From 66-474 sp044464225 (GTDB taxonomy: Bacteria > Pseudomonadota > Gammaproteobacteria > Xanthomonadales > Rhodanobacteraceae), in NCBI GenBank assembly GCA_044464225.1, contig JBIQLN010000003.1, forward strand, positions 62,001 through 126,000: a DNA stretch of 64,000 nt, in the 5' to 3' direction. The position numbers and the translations under genes are program-made. Positions 8,870-18,400 of this stretch are shown piece after piece. The number at the start of each line of letters is the position of its first letter. Position 1 is the first letter of the stretch. Below the pieces are notes generated by a model. That model had not been told where the DNA came from, made no database searches, and was given only the letters and a program-made list of their open reading frames with translations.

Positions 8870-9469
8870 GTGGCCAAATTTGCGATTCGCCAGGCGGTCG
8901 TGGTGCCGCTGGCAGCAATGGTTATCCCGATGCTGGTCGGAGTCGCGACACCGGGTTATTCGTCGATCTCGCAACAGATCAGCGAATTGGACGTGTCACC
9001 GTATCCAGTGGTCGTATTGATCACGCGACTGTGCGCGCTGCTCAGCGGGCTGGCGCTGATCGTGCTCGCTTTCGGCTTGTGGCGCAGCGGCGGCCGCCGC
9101 TTCGGCTTCACCATCCTTTGCACGCTCATATTCGGAACCAGCATGGCTTCGGCTGGCGTTTTCCTGATGGGCAGCCCGTGGCACACGCTATCGGGCTTCG
9201 GTCTCTTCGAGGCATTGGCACCTGCATGTTTCGCCGCCGAGTGGCGTGCGGCGTCCGCGCGTTTCATGACCATCTCCATGCTCGTGGCGATGGTCACCTT
9301 GTTTTACCTGTGGTTGCTGTTCGTACGTTTCGATCCGTCGATGTTGAAGGGTTTGACCCAACGCATCGGCATTTTCGTGATATTCGGCTGGTATTCGTTC
9401 GCCAGCTTTGCGCTGCTGCGCGCCGGGGACGTGGAGGTCCCGAAACGCGGCATGGCCACCGCGGACTGA
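8870..9469 (+). CDS. DUF998-like integral membrane protein
   Basis: Predicted inner-membrane protein of 199 residues with about six hydrophobic helices and short loops. The N-terminal region (VVVPLAAMVIPMLVG, then PGYSSISQQISELD) matches the pattern of DUF998 proteins, in which a periplasmic loop follows the first helix and carries a conserved SxISQxISEL-type stretch. No enzymatic motif is visible and the function is unknown. The start is a GTG at 8870; no other in-frame start fits the helix boundary. It lies between the GlxA-type regulator and the DJ-1 gene on the same strand, so co-expression is plausible. Confidence 0.75.
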   Translation: MAKFAIRQAVVVPLAAMVIPMLVGVATPGYSSISQQISELDVSPYPVVVLITRLCALLSGLALIVLAFGLWRSGGRRFGFTILCTLIFGTSMASAGVFLMGSPWHTLSGFGLFEALAPACFAAEWRAASARFMTISMLVAMVTLFYLWLLFVRFDPSMLKGLTQRIGIFVIFGWYSFASFALLRAGDVEVPKRGMATAD

Positions 9470-9499
9470 TTCCGCCCGGCAACTTCCAGGAGTTCCACC

Positions 9500-10525
9500 A
9501 TGAAATCCCTGTTGCTCATCGCCGTACTCGCAATACTTCCCGCCGCCGGCGCGGCTGCCGCCACCCCGGCCAAGCCGCAACTGCGCAACGGCATGATCAA
9601 GATCGCGTTCGCGATCAGCGAGCAAGTCAACGTCCTGGACATTGCAGGTCCGTGGGAGGTGTTTGCCGATACCTCGATGAAGGACGCACGGGGCAAGGAC
9701 GTCGCGCCCTACCAGTTGTACACCGTGGCCGCCAGCAAGGCGCCGCTGCACAGCGCCGGCGCGAACCATCCCGGTCTCACGATCACCCCCGATTACGACT
9801 TCACCGATGCGCCGGCGCCGGACATCGTGGTGGTGCCCGCGCAACACGGCAGCCCCGAACTGGAGGCGTGGCTCAAGAAAATCCACGCGCAGCACGTGAC
9901 GATCATGTCCGTCTGCACCGGCGCCTTCAAACTGGCGCAGGCCGGGCTGCTGGATGGAAAGGAGGCCACCACGCACCACTGGTATTTCGGCAACTTCGCG
10001 CGCGAGTTTCCGAAGGTGAAACTGGTGAAGGACGTGCGCTACGTGTAGGCCGATCCGGTCACCTTCACGGCCGGCGGGCTCACTTCCGGCGTCGATCTCG
10101 CGTTGCACATGGTGGCCGATCGCTTCGGGCAGGATGTCGCGCAGGAAACCGCCAATTTCATGGAATACCTCGGCACCGGCTGGAAATCCAACCATGGCAT
10201 TGCGGCGCTGGATTTGCCGGTGACGCGGCAGGACTGGACCGGCCAGATCGACGGCGAACCATTCATGACGCTGCACATGATCACCTACGGCGCCAGCCCG
10301 ACTTTCACCGTCGACATTCCATCGCAGAACGTCAAGGACGTGCCGGCGACCCCCGACCAGCAAGGCAACCACGTGAGCTTCGACATCGCGATTCCGGGGC
10401 ACCCGGCGACGGTGGCCGGCACGATCGATGACGCGGATGAAACCTTCACCGGCACCTTCACGCAGGCCGGCAAGTCGCGGCCGCTCACATTGCGCAGGGC
10501 GAGCAAGTCGAAACCCGCTCCGTGA
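9500..10525 (+). pseudogene. Secreted DJ-1/PfpI-family protein interrupted by an in-frame amber codon
   Basis: The first 182 codons encode a signal peptide (cleavage near AAAA), then a DJ-1/PfpI domain with EQVNVLDIAGPWEVF and the nucleophile elbow MSVCTGAFKLAQAG (C139), followed by TTHHWYFGNFAREFP. At codon 183 (10046-10048) there is a TAG, after which the same frame continues for another 158 codons. It resumes with the expected conserved stretch TAGGLTSGVDLALHMVADRFG and ends in a separate C-terminal domain. The break lies inside a conserved strand, and one base change from CAG, GAG or AAG would explain it. It could be a recent nonsense mutation, a sequencing error or, less likely, readthrough. 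The truncated 182-residue form would lack the end of the fold. Confidence 0.8.
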
Positions 10526-10652
10526 TCCTCGGATCACGGCAGGGAACGTGCTGCCTCTCGTCTGGTTGCGATATCCGGGATGACGGGGGCCTGATCAGAG
10601 GATCTCCGAGCGAACCCGCTACAATGCAGGGTTTCGGATTCCGCGTGCCACC

Positions 10653-12023
10653 ATGTTCGACAACCTCACCCAACGCCTGTCCACGACCGTCCAGCGCCTG
10701 ACCGGGCGGGGACGCCTGACCGAGGAAAATATTCGCGAGGCGCTGCGCGAAGTGCGGGTCGCATTGCTGGAAGCCGATGTCGCGCTGCCGGTGGTGCAGG
10801 CGCTGATCGAACGCATCAAGGTGCGCGCGGTCGGGCAGGAGGTGCTCAAAAGCCTGACGCCGGGGCAGGCGCTCATCAAGGTGGTCCGCGACGAGCTGAC
10901 CGCGGTGATGGGCACGCAGAACGCTTCATTGCACCTCGCCGCGACGCCACCGGCGGTGGTGCTGATGGCGGGTTTGCAGGGCGCTGGCAAAACCACCACG
11001 GTCGCGAAACTCGCGAAGCACCTGATCGGCCAGAAGAAGAAGGTGATGGTGGTGTCGGCCGACGTGTATCGCCCGGCCGCGATCGAGCAGTTGCAGACGC
11101 TGGCGGGGCAGGTCGGCGCGGGTTTCGTTCCGTCGCAAACCGGGCAGAAGCCGATCGCGATCGTCAAGGCGGCAGTCGATGCCGCGCGGCGCGAAGTCGC
11201 CGACGTGCTGATCGTCGACACCGCCGGCCGCACCTCGATCGACGAGGCCATGATGGCCGAGATCAAGGCGCTGCACGAGGCGGTGGATCCGGTCGAGACG
11301 CTGTTCGTGGTCGATTCGATGACCGGCCAGGACGCGGCCAACACTGCCAAGCATTTCGCCGATGCGCTGCCGCTGACCGGCGTGATCCTGACCAAGGTCG
11401 ACGGCGACGCGCGTGGCGGCGCGGCATTGAGCGTGCGCTACATCACCGGCCGGCCGATCAAGTTCCTGGGCGCGGGCGAGAAGCCCGATGCACTGGAGCC
11501 GTTCCACCCCGATCGCATGGCCACCCGCATCCTCGGCATGGGCGACGTGCTGTCGCTGATCGAGGACGTGCAGCAGAAGACGGACGCCGACAAGGCAGCC
11601 AAGCTCGCGGCCAAGGTCGCCAAGGGCAAGCGCTTCGACCTGAACGACATGAAGGACCAGCTCGACCAGATGCTCAACATGGGCGGTCTGGCGGGCCTGA
11701 TGGAAAAGCTGCCGGGCGTGTCGAGCCTGCCTGACAAGGTGAAGTCGCAGGTCAACGACAAGGAAGTGAAGCGGATGATCGCGATCATCGGTTCGATGAC
11801 CAGGAAGGAACGTCGCCATCCCGATCTCCTGAATGGTTCGCGGCGCGCCCGGGTGGCGCGCGGCTCCGGCACGCAGCCGGCCGACGTCAACCGCCTGCTG
11901 AAGCAATACACCCAGATGGAAAAGATGATGGGCAAGTTCGCCCGCGGCGGGATGAAAGGCCTGATGCGGCAGATGGGCGGCGCGATGAAGGGCATGGGTG
12001 GACGCGGATTTCCGGGGCGCTGA
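10653..12023 (+). CDS. ffh: Signal recognition particle protein Ffh
   Basis: GTPase of the signal recognition particle, which binds 4.5S RNA and delivers nascent membrane proteins to FtsY. It has 456 residues, the usual length. The N domain (about 1-85) precedes the G domain, with the P-loop GLQGAGKTTT near 108, DVYRPAAIEQL, DTAGRTS and TKVDGDARGGAAL. The C-terminal M domain is rich in methionine (MLNMGGLAGLMEKLPG, MEKMMGKF, MKGLMRQMGGAMKGMGG). A TACAAT hexamer about 30 bp upstream is a likely -10 element. It is followed by a repeat-containing spacer and the rpsP operon, an order common in proteobacteria. Confidence 0.97.
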   Translation: MFDNLTQRLSTTVQRLTGRGRLTEENIREALREVRVALLEADVALPVVQALIERIKVRAVGQEVLKSLTPGQALIKVVRDELTAVMGTQNASLHLAATPPAVVLMAGLQGAGKTTTVAKLAKHLIGQKKKVMVVSADVYRPAAIEQLQTLAGQVGAGFVPSQTGQKPIAIVKAAVDAARREVADVLIVDTAGRTSIDEAMMAEIKALHEAVDPVETLFVVDSMTGQDAANTAKHFADALPLTGVILTKVDGDARGGAALSVRYITGRPIKFLGAGEKPDALEPFHPDRMATRILGMGDVLSLIEDVQQKTDADKAAKLAAKVAKGKRFDLNDMKDQLDQMLNMGGLAGLMEKLPGVSSLPDKVKSQVNDKEVKRMIAIIGSMTRKERRHPDLLNGSRRARVARGSGTQPADVNRLLKQYTQMEKMMGKFARGGMKGLMRQMGGAMKGMGGRGFPGR

Positions 12024-12350
12024 CGGCAACGGGGTTGCGTTGGTAGGGCGGGTGACGCCCCGCCTTCGGGGCCGCCCACGGCGGGATGCGCTGCGCTACT
12101 CCCGTCCTCCGGTTCTACGGTTTTGCAGGTTGGGCTGAGATTTTGCAGGTTGGGCTGGTCGGGCTTCATCCGCGAAGCCCCACGCCATGCGCGTGCGGGC
12201 AATGTTGGGCTTCTCCCGGGCAGAGCCCGGAATCAACCCGACCTGCGCAACCCCTCGCATTTCGGCCATTTCCGCTTTACAATTGCGCGTTTCCCGTGCC
12301 CGGATGTCGTCTGATCGACCCGCGGCCGTTCCATTCGGAGTCGATAGATC
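12024..12350. other. ffh-rpsP intergenic spacer with repeats and the rpsP promoter
   Basis: This 327-bp stretch is non-coding. Its middle is filled by a TTGGGCT-family repeat (12125-12248). A TACAAT hexamer at 12278-12283, about 70 bp before rpsP, is the best -10 candidate for the ribosomal-protein operon; I cannot place a convincing -35. Confidence 0.5.
12125..12248. repeat. TTGGGCT-family dispersed inverted repeat, copy 1
   Basis: The left end is a tandem duplication, GCAGGTTGGGCTG at 12125 and again at 12145. The interior holds GGGCTTC/GAAGCCC and GCCCGG/CCGGGC pairings, and the right end is AACCCGACCTGC. Related elements occur at 15321, 42982 and 46438. All are intergenic and flank housekeeping genes. 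This copy is the only one with a doubled left arm. Confidence 0.7.
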
Positions 12351-12611
12351 ATGGTACGTATTCGTCTTTCGCGCGCAGGCGCCAAGGGCCGGCCTTTCTA
12401 CCACGTGGTGGTGACCGACCAGCGCAGCGCCCGCGACGGTCGCAACATCGAGCGCCTGGGTTACTTCAATCCGGGTGCCGCCGGCGCGCACGACAAGCGT
12501 CTGGTGCTGGACGTCGAGAAGTTGAACGCCTGGGTCGCCAAGGGCGCGCAATGCTCGGACAAGGTCGCGGCGCTGGCGAAGGAAGCCGGCAAGCAGGCCG
12601 CCGCTGCCTGA
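12351..12611 (+). CDS. rpsP: 30S ribosomal protein S16
   Basis: Small-subunit ribosomal protein S16, 86 residues, needed for assembly of the 30S body. It begins MVRIRLSRAGAKGRPFYHVV, a near-invariant S16 start, and continues with DQRSARDGRNIERLGYFNP. The C-terminal tail is Ala/Lys rich, as in relatives. It is the first gene of the classical rpsP-rimM-trmD-rplS operon, and rimM starts only 4 bp after its stop. Confidence 0.98.
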   Translation: MVRIRLSRAGAKGRPFYHVVVTDQRSARDGRNIERLGYFNPGAAGAHDKRLVLDVEKLNAWVAKGAQCSDKVAALAKEAGKQAAAA

Positions 12612-12615
12612 TGCG

Positions 12616-13128
12616 ATGAACGAGCGGCACGTGCTGCTCGGGCGCATCGTCGGCGTGCACGGCGTGCGCGGTGCGGTGAAGCTGGAATCGTTCACCGAGC
12701 CGCGGCTGGCGATCTTCGATTACAAGCCGTGGTTGCTGGAAGGCAACACCGGCCGGACCGAGGAAATCGCCGAGGCGCATGGACACGCGCAGGGCAAGGG
12801 CATCGTTGCGATGCTGCCGGGCGTGAACGATCGCGATGCGGCGGCGGCGTGGATCGGCGCCAGCATCCGGGTTCCACGCGGGGCGCTGCCGGAGCCGGAA
12901 GCCGGCGAGTTTTACCAGACGGATCTGGAAGGCTTGCAGGTGGTGAATGAGGCGGGTGAGGAGCTGGGTCGCGTCACTCACCTGTTCGACAACGGCGCGC
13001 ACGATGTGCTGGTGACGCGCGACGAAGCCGGACGTGAACGCCTGATTCCCTACGTGGTGGATGTTTACGTGAAATCGGTCGATCTGGATGCAGCGCGCAT
13101 CACGGTCGACTGGAACAAGGACGATTGA
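12616..13128 (+). CDS. rimM: Ribosome maturation factor RimM
   Basis: Assembly factor that binds S19 and helps mature the 3' domain of 16S rRNA; 170 residues, the usual size. The N-terminal RimM domain shows LLGRIVGVHGVRGAVKLESFTEP, and the C-terminal PRC-barrel shows EFYQTDLEGLQVV, GRVTHLFDNGAHDVLVTRD and LIPYVVDVYVKSVDL. It is the second gene of the rpsP operon, tightly spaced on both sides (4 bp to rpsP, 12 bp to trmD). Confidence 0.97.
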   Translation: MNERHVLLGRIVGVHGVRGAVKLESFTEPRLAIFDYKPWLLEGNTGRTEEIAEAHGHAQGKGIVAMLPGVNDRDAAAAWIGASIRVPRGALPEPEAGEFYQTDLEGLQVVNEAGEELGRVTHLFDNGAHDVLVTRDEAGRERLIPYVVDVYVKSVDLDAARITVDWNKDD

Positions 13129-13140
13129 CCGGGACGACCG

Positions 13141-13902
13141 ATGCGCTTTGATGTCGTCACGCTGTTCCCCGAATTCATGCAGCAGTGCAGCGGTTTCGGG
13201 GTGATCGGCCGGGCGGTCGAGCGCGGGTTGCTGGAGGTGGAAGCGTGGAATCCGCGCGACTATGCCGAAGGCGGTTACCGCCGGGTCGATGACAGCGTGT
13301 GCGGTGGCGGCCCCGGCATGGTGATGCTGATCGAGCCGTTGCGAAAGGCGCTGGCGGCGGCGCGGCAGGCGGCGACGCACGAGGCGCCGGTGATTTACCT
13401 GAGTCCGCAGGGAAAGCGGCTCACGCAGGAAAAAGTGAGGCAATTGGCTTCGCTGCCGCGGATGATTTTGCTGTGCGGGCGCTACGAAGGGATCGACGAG
13501 CGCCTGCTGGAACACGAGGTCGACGAGGAACTGTCGATCGGCGATTACGTGTTGTCGGGTGGCGAACTGGCCGCTGCGGTGTTGATCGACGCGGTCGGCA
13601 GGTTGCAGGAAGGCGTGCTGGGCGATGCGCAATCCGCGCTGCAGGATTCGTTTTCGGACGGCCTGCTGGATTGCCCGCACTACACGCGGCCGGTGAGTCA
13701 TGAGTTGGGCGAGGTGCCGGCGGTGTTGTTGTCGGGCGACCATGCGGCGATCAACCGCTGGCGCCGGATGCAGTCGCTGGGTCGCACCTGGTTGCGCCGG
13801 CCGGATCTGCTGGAAAACATGACGTTGGGCCAAGACGACCAACGCTTGCTGGAAGAATTCAAACGGGAACACAAGGGTCACACCCATGAACAAGATCATT
13901 GA
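13141..13902 (+). CDS. trmD: tRNA (guanine37-N1)-methyltransferase
   Basis: SPOUT-class enzyme that transfers a methyl group from S-adenosylmethionine to N1 of G37 in tRNAs, preventing +1 frameshifting. It has 253 residues. Conserved segments include MRFDVVTLFPEF, the trefoil-knot strands VIYLSPQGKRLTQ and LLCGRYEGIDERLLE, and IGDYVLSGGELAA, followed by the C-terminal domain with the HYTRP motif. Its last 17 bases overlap the start of rplS, more than the few bases typical elsewhere in this operon, which suggests coupled translation. Confidence 0.98.
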   Translation: MRFDVVTLFPEFMQQCSGFGVIGRAVERGLLEVEAWNPRDYAEGGYRRVDDSVCGGGPGMVMLIEPLRKALAAARQAATHEAPVIYLSPQGKRLTQEKVRQLASLPRMILLCGRYEGIDERLLEHEVDEELSIGDYVLSGGELAAAVLIDAVGRLQEGVLGDAQSALQDSFSDGLLDCPHYTRPVSHELGEVPAVLLSGDHAAINRWRRMQSLGRTWLRRPDLLENMTLGQDDQRLLEEFKREHKGHTHEQDH

Positions 13903-14266
13903 ACAATTCGAAACCGCGCAGATGGGCCGCGAACTGCCGCCGTTCGCCGCAGGCGACACCGTGGTCGTCAACGTCAAGGTGAAGGAAGGCAACCGCGAGC
14001 GCGTGCAGGCGTTCGAGGGCGTTTGCATCGCGCGCCGCAACCGCGGCCTGCATTCGGCCTTCACCGTGCGCAAGATGTCGCACGGCACCGGCGTCGAGCG
14101 CGTGTTCCAGGCCTACAGCCCGGCGATCGATTCGGTCGAAGTCAAGCGCAAGGGCAAGGTGCGTGGCGCCAAGCTGTACTTCCTGCGGGGCCTCGAAGGC
14201 AAGGCCGCGCGCATCAAGGAAGACCTGGCCGCCAACAGCAAGCCGGCCGCTTCGCGCGTCAAGTAA
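13886..14266 (+). CDS. rplS: 50S ribosomal protein L19
   Basis: Large-subunit ribosomal protein at the 30S-50S interface, 126 residues. Motifs are FAAGDTVVVNVKVKEGNRERVQAFEGV, the basic stretch ARRNRGLHSAFTVRKMSHG, and GVERVFQAYSP. A short Lys/Ala-rich C-terminal tail extends beyond the usual core. The start lies inside trmD; it is preceded by CACAAGGGTCACACCC, in which AAGGG serves as a ribosome-binding site. A rho-independent terminator follows at 14290. Confidence 0.98.
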   Translation: MNKIIEQFETAQMGRELPPFAAGDTVVVNVKVKEGNRERVQAFEGVCIARRNRGLHSAFTVRKMSHGTGVERVFQAYSPAIDSVEVKRKGKVRGAKLYFLRGLEGKAARIKEDLAANSKPAASRVK

Positions 14267-14289
14267 GCCTCGGCTTCATGGCTTCAATG

Positions 14290-14321
14290 AAAAGCCGTGC
14301 GGAGCGATCCGCGCGGCTTTT
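14290..14321 (+). terminator. Rho-independent terminator of the rpsP-rplS operon
   Basis: Hairpin with arms AAAAGCCGTGCGGA and TCCGCGCGGCTTTT around a GCGA loop, one G·T mismatch position, ending in a T run. It starts 23 bp after the rplS stop. The A-rich 5' side makes it potentially active in both directions. Confidence 0.85.
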
Positions 14322-14398
14322 CGTTTGCGCCCGCGACATGAAAATGCCCCCGCGTACGCGTATGGTGGAAGGGATCCGGTTTGCGCGAGGTGCATGCA

Positions 14399-15262
14399 AT
14401 GGACGTTCCAGACGCCGGCCGTGCCGGCACGTTCCTGCTGGGTGGAAAAACGCCGGTTCATCGGTTGGGCTTCGGCGCGATGCGCGTGACAGGCGCTGGC
14501 GTCTGGGGTGAACCCGGGGATCGGGCGGCATGCCTGGCGACGCTGCGGCGCGTACCCGAACTCGGCGTCAATTTCATCGACACCGCTGATTCGTACGGTC
14601 CTGCGGTGTCCGAACCGATGCTGCGCGAAGCGCTGCATCCGTACCGCGACGAAATGGTGATCGCGACCAAGGGTGGACAGGTGCGGCCGGGCCCGGGCGA
14701 GTGGATTCCGGTCGGTCGTCCGGAATACCTGATCCAGCAGGTGCACATGAGCTTGCGCTGGCTGGGCGTGGAACAGATCGCGCTGTGGCAGTTGCACCGG
14801 ATCGATCCGAAGGTGCCGCGCGACGAACAATTCGGCGCGATCAAGTCGATGCTGGACGAAGGCTTGATCCGCTACGCGGGTTTGAGCGAAGTGACCGTCG
14901 AGGAAATCCAGGCGGCCGAAAAGGTATTTCCGGTGGCGACGGTGCAGAACCGCTACAGCGCGACGTATCGCGTGTACGAAGGCGTGCTGGATCACTGCGA
15001 ATCGCGCGGCATCGGATTCATTCCCTGGTATCCGTTGTCGGGCGGGGCGCTCGCAGGGCGGGATTCTGCCATGGCTGAAATTGCGCGGCGCCATGAAGCC
15101 AGTCCGGCGCAGATCGCGATCGCGTGGCTGCTGAAACGCAGCCCCGTGATGTTGCCGATTCCGGGCACGTCGAGGATCGCGCATCTCGAGGAAAACATCG
15201 CCGCGGCGGACATCGAATTGTCCGGCGGGGAGTTCGATGCGCTGGGTGATATTGCTTCGTAG
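14399..15262 (+). CDS. Aldo/keto reductase family oxidoreductase
   Basis: NADPH-dependent reductase of the aldo/keto reductase superfamily, 287 residues from the ATG at 14399, which has GAGGTG as a ribosome-binding site. The TIM-barrel motifs are VHRLGFGAMRVTG at the N-terminus, NFIDTADSYG (catalytic Asp and Tyr), VIATKGG (catalytic Lys), WQLHRID and VQNRYS. The C-terminal cofactor loop is IPGTSRIAHLEEN. It most resembles the YajO/YhdN-like group with broad carbonyl activity; the substrate is unknown. The stop codon is the TAG of a GTAGGAGC motif that begins a repeat-like region. Confidence 0.9.
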   Translation: MDVPDAGRAGTFLLGGKTPVHRLGFGAMRVTGAGVWGEPGDRAACLATLRRVPELGVNFIDTADSYGPAVSEPMLREALHPYRDEMVIATKGGQVRPGPGEWIPVGRPEYLIQQVHMSLRWLGVEQIALWQLHRIDPKVPRDEQFGAIKSMLDEGLIRYAGLSEVTVEEIQAAEKVFPVATVQNRYSATYRVYEGVLDHCESRGIGFIPWYPLSGGALAGRDSAMAEIARRHEASPAQIAIAWLLKRSPVMLPIPGTSRIAHLEENIAAADIELSGGEFDALGDIAS

Positions 15263-15320
15263 GAGCTGACGCCGGCTTTGTCGGCGGAAGCCCAACGGCG
15301 CATCGTGTTATCGGGATTTA

Positions 15321-15427
15321 CAGGTTCGGTGGGGCCTTGCGGCCCGACGGCATATCGGGTTCGTTGGGCTTCGCGATGAAACCGCTCAGCCCAACCTGTT
15401 CAAGCAGTCAGCCCGGCCCAACCTGCA
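15321..15427. repeat. TTGGGCT-family dispersed inverted repeat, copy 2
   Basis: The left arm CAGGTTCGGTGGGGCC is partly degenerate. The middle carries CGTTGGGCTTCGCG, and the right end has two successive copies of the CAGCCC(GG)CCAACCTG arm at about 15399-15427. It lies between the convergent aldo/keto reductase and RND pump genes, so it could also act as a terminator-like structure. Confidence 0.65.
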
Positions 15428-15456
15428 TTGCCGTACAATCACTGCGGCCATGGACA

Positions 15457-18400
15457 TCAATCGAACGGACGAATTTCCCGGCCGCCGGAACTTGCGACGT
15501 TTTCGGTGCCGTCGCTCTTGTCGCCCAGCAATCTGCGTACCACGACGTAGAACACCGGCACCAGCATCACGCCGAGCACGGTGGCGCCGATCATGCCGCC
15601 CACGACGCCGGTACCGATCGCATGGCGGCTGTTGGCGCCGGCGCCCGACGAGATCGCCAGCGGCATGACGCCCAGGATGAAGGCGATCGACGTCATCATG
15701 ATCGGGCGCAGACGGATGCGGCAGGCTTCCAGCGTTGCGGCGACCAGGCCCTTGCCCTGTTTCTGTTCGTCCACCGCGAACTGCACGATCAGGATCGCGT
15801 TCTTCACCGAAAGGCCGATGATCGCGATCAGGCCGATCTTGAAATACACGTCATCCTCGAGTCCGCGAATGCTGGTAAGCGCCACCGAACCCAGCACGCC
15901 CAGCGGGATCACCAGCATCACCGCCACCGGGATCGACCAGCTCTCGTACAGCGCGCACAGGCACAGGAACACCACGAAGATCGACAGGCCGAACAGCATC
16001 GGCGCCTGTGCGCCCGACAGGATTTCCTGCAGCGACTGGCCCGACCATTCGTAGCCGAAACTAGGCGGCAGGTATTTCGCGACCAATTCCTGCATCGCCG
16101 CGATGGCGTCGCCCGAGCTGTAACCCGGCGCCGCGGTGCCGGTGAGGGAAATCGCTCCGACGCCGTTGTAGCGATCGAGCTCTGGCGAGGCCAGCGACCA
16201 TTCGGTACTCACCACGCTTGAGAGGGGGACCATCGCGCCGCTCGACGAGCGTGTGTAGAACTGGCCAATGTCAGCCGGACTCATCCGGAACGGCGCGTCC
16301 GCCTGCATCTGTACCCGCAGCACGCGACCCTGGTAGTAGAAATCGTTGGCGTACACCTGCGACAGCATCAACTGGATCGCGTTGTACACATCGGGAACGG
16401 ACAGGCCCATCGACTGCGCCTGGACGCGGTCGACCTTCATGTCGACCGTCGGCGAGTCGGACTGGCCATTGACGTGGACGTTGGACAACCGCTTGTCCTT
16501 GGCCGCCGCCGCGATCAACTTGTCCTTCGCGTCCACCAGCGCACGGTGGCCGAGCCCCCCGCGATCCTCCAGTTCGAAATCGAAGCCGGCAAAGCGGCCG
16601 AGGCCGCGGATCACGGCCTGGTTCATCGCATAGACCTGGGCGTCGCGGATGTCCGCGAACTGCTTGTTGAAGTCGTTGATGATTTCATCCGCGGTGCGCG
16701 AGCGTTCGCTCCAGTCCTTGAGATGGATGAAAGCCATGCCGACGTTTTCGCCGCGGCCGCTGAAACTGAAGCCGCCGATGGTGAATGCGTTGGCCACGGC
16801 AGGATCGTTCCTCACGATGCGCTCGACTTCTTCCATCACCTGCCGGGTGCGCCCCGTGGTCGCGCCCGGCGGCAGCTGGATGCTGGCGACGACCTCGCCC
16901 TGGTCTTCCTGCGGCACGAAACTGGATGGCAACTGCACCAACAGCACCACCGCGACCACGATCGCCAGTGCGTAGCCGAGCATCCAGCGCGGCGTATGGC
17001 GCACGGCCTTGTTGAGCCTCGCGAGATAGTGCCGCGCAAGGCTCTCGTAGCCGTTGTTGAATGCGCGCAGGAATCGGTTGGCGTGTTCGTGCTCGGGTCG
17101 CAGGATGCTGGCGCACAGTGCGGGGGTGAAGGTCAGTGCCATCAGCGCCGACAACAACATCGATATCGCGATCGTTACCGAGAACTGGCGGTAGATCGCG
17201 CCGACGCTGCCCGACATCAACGCGGCGGGCACGAACACCGATGCCAGCACCGTCGTGACCGCGATGATCGCGCCGGTGATCTGGACCATGCCCTTGCGCG
17301 TGGCTTCCTTGGGCGGCAGTCCCTCCTCGCGCATGATGCGTTCGACGTTCTCGACCACCACGATTGCGTCGTCCACCACGATGCCGATGGCCAGCACCAT
17401 GCCGAACAGGCTGAGGACGTTGATGGAGAACCCGAGTACGTAAAGGCCGAGGAACGTGCCGGTCAGCGCCACCGGCACCACCAGGGTGGGAATCAGCGTG
17501 GCGCGGAGGTTTTGCAGGAACAGCAGCATCACGAGGAACACCAGCACGATGGCTTCGGCCAGCGTCTTGACGACCTCCTCGATCGAAACCCTGACGAAGG
17601 TGTAGCTTTCGAAAGGCACGCTCCACGTCACGCCCGCCGGCAGGTTTTTGGCGAGCTCCTCCATTTTCGTCAGCACCGCGTTGGACACCGACAGCGCGTT
17701 GGCGCCCGGCAGCAGCGAGATGCCGAACGAAGCCACCGGCTGTCCGTTGAGGCGCGAGAAATTGCCGTAGTTGTCCGAACCGAGTTCGACCCGCGCGACG
17801 TCGCCCAGGGTCACCGTGGTGCCGTCCGGCCGGGTACGCAGGATGATCTGCCTGAACTGCGCCGGTGTCGTGAAACTCGATTCTGCAGTCACCGTCGCGG
17901 TGATGCCCTGGCCGGCCGTGGCCGGTTGCGCGCCCACCGATCCGGCCGCGAACATCACGTTCTGCCCGCGTACCGCGTCCAGCACGTCGCTGGCGGTGAG
18001 CCCGTAACCCTTGAGTTTCAGGGGGTTCAACCAGATGCGCATGGCGTAGGGCGCCCCGAACTGGTCGACGCTGCCCACGCCTTCGATGCGAGATATCGGG
18101 TCGATCAGCCGTGCGGCGATGAGATTGTTGAGCGCCGCGGGATCAAGATGGCCGTTCTTGTCCTGCAGCGAAATGCCCATGAGGTGTCCGCCCGTGGACT
18201 TGCGGACGCGCACGCCGAGGTTGTTCACGGTCGAAGGCAGACGCGGCTCGGCGGCATTCACCGCGTTCTGCGTTTGCACCGCGGCGGTGTCGAGATCGGT
18301 ACCGGGATCGAAATACAGCGTGATGTTGGAGGAGCCCGTCGAGTCCGACGATGAGCTGAAATACAAAAGATGATCGATGCCGGAAAGGTTCTGCTCGATC

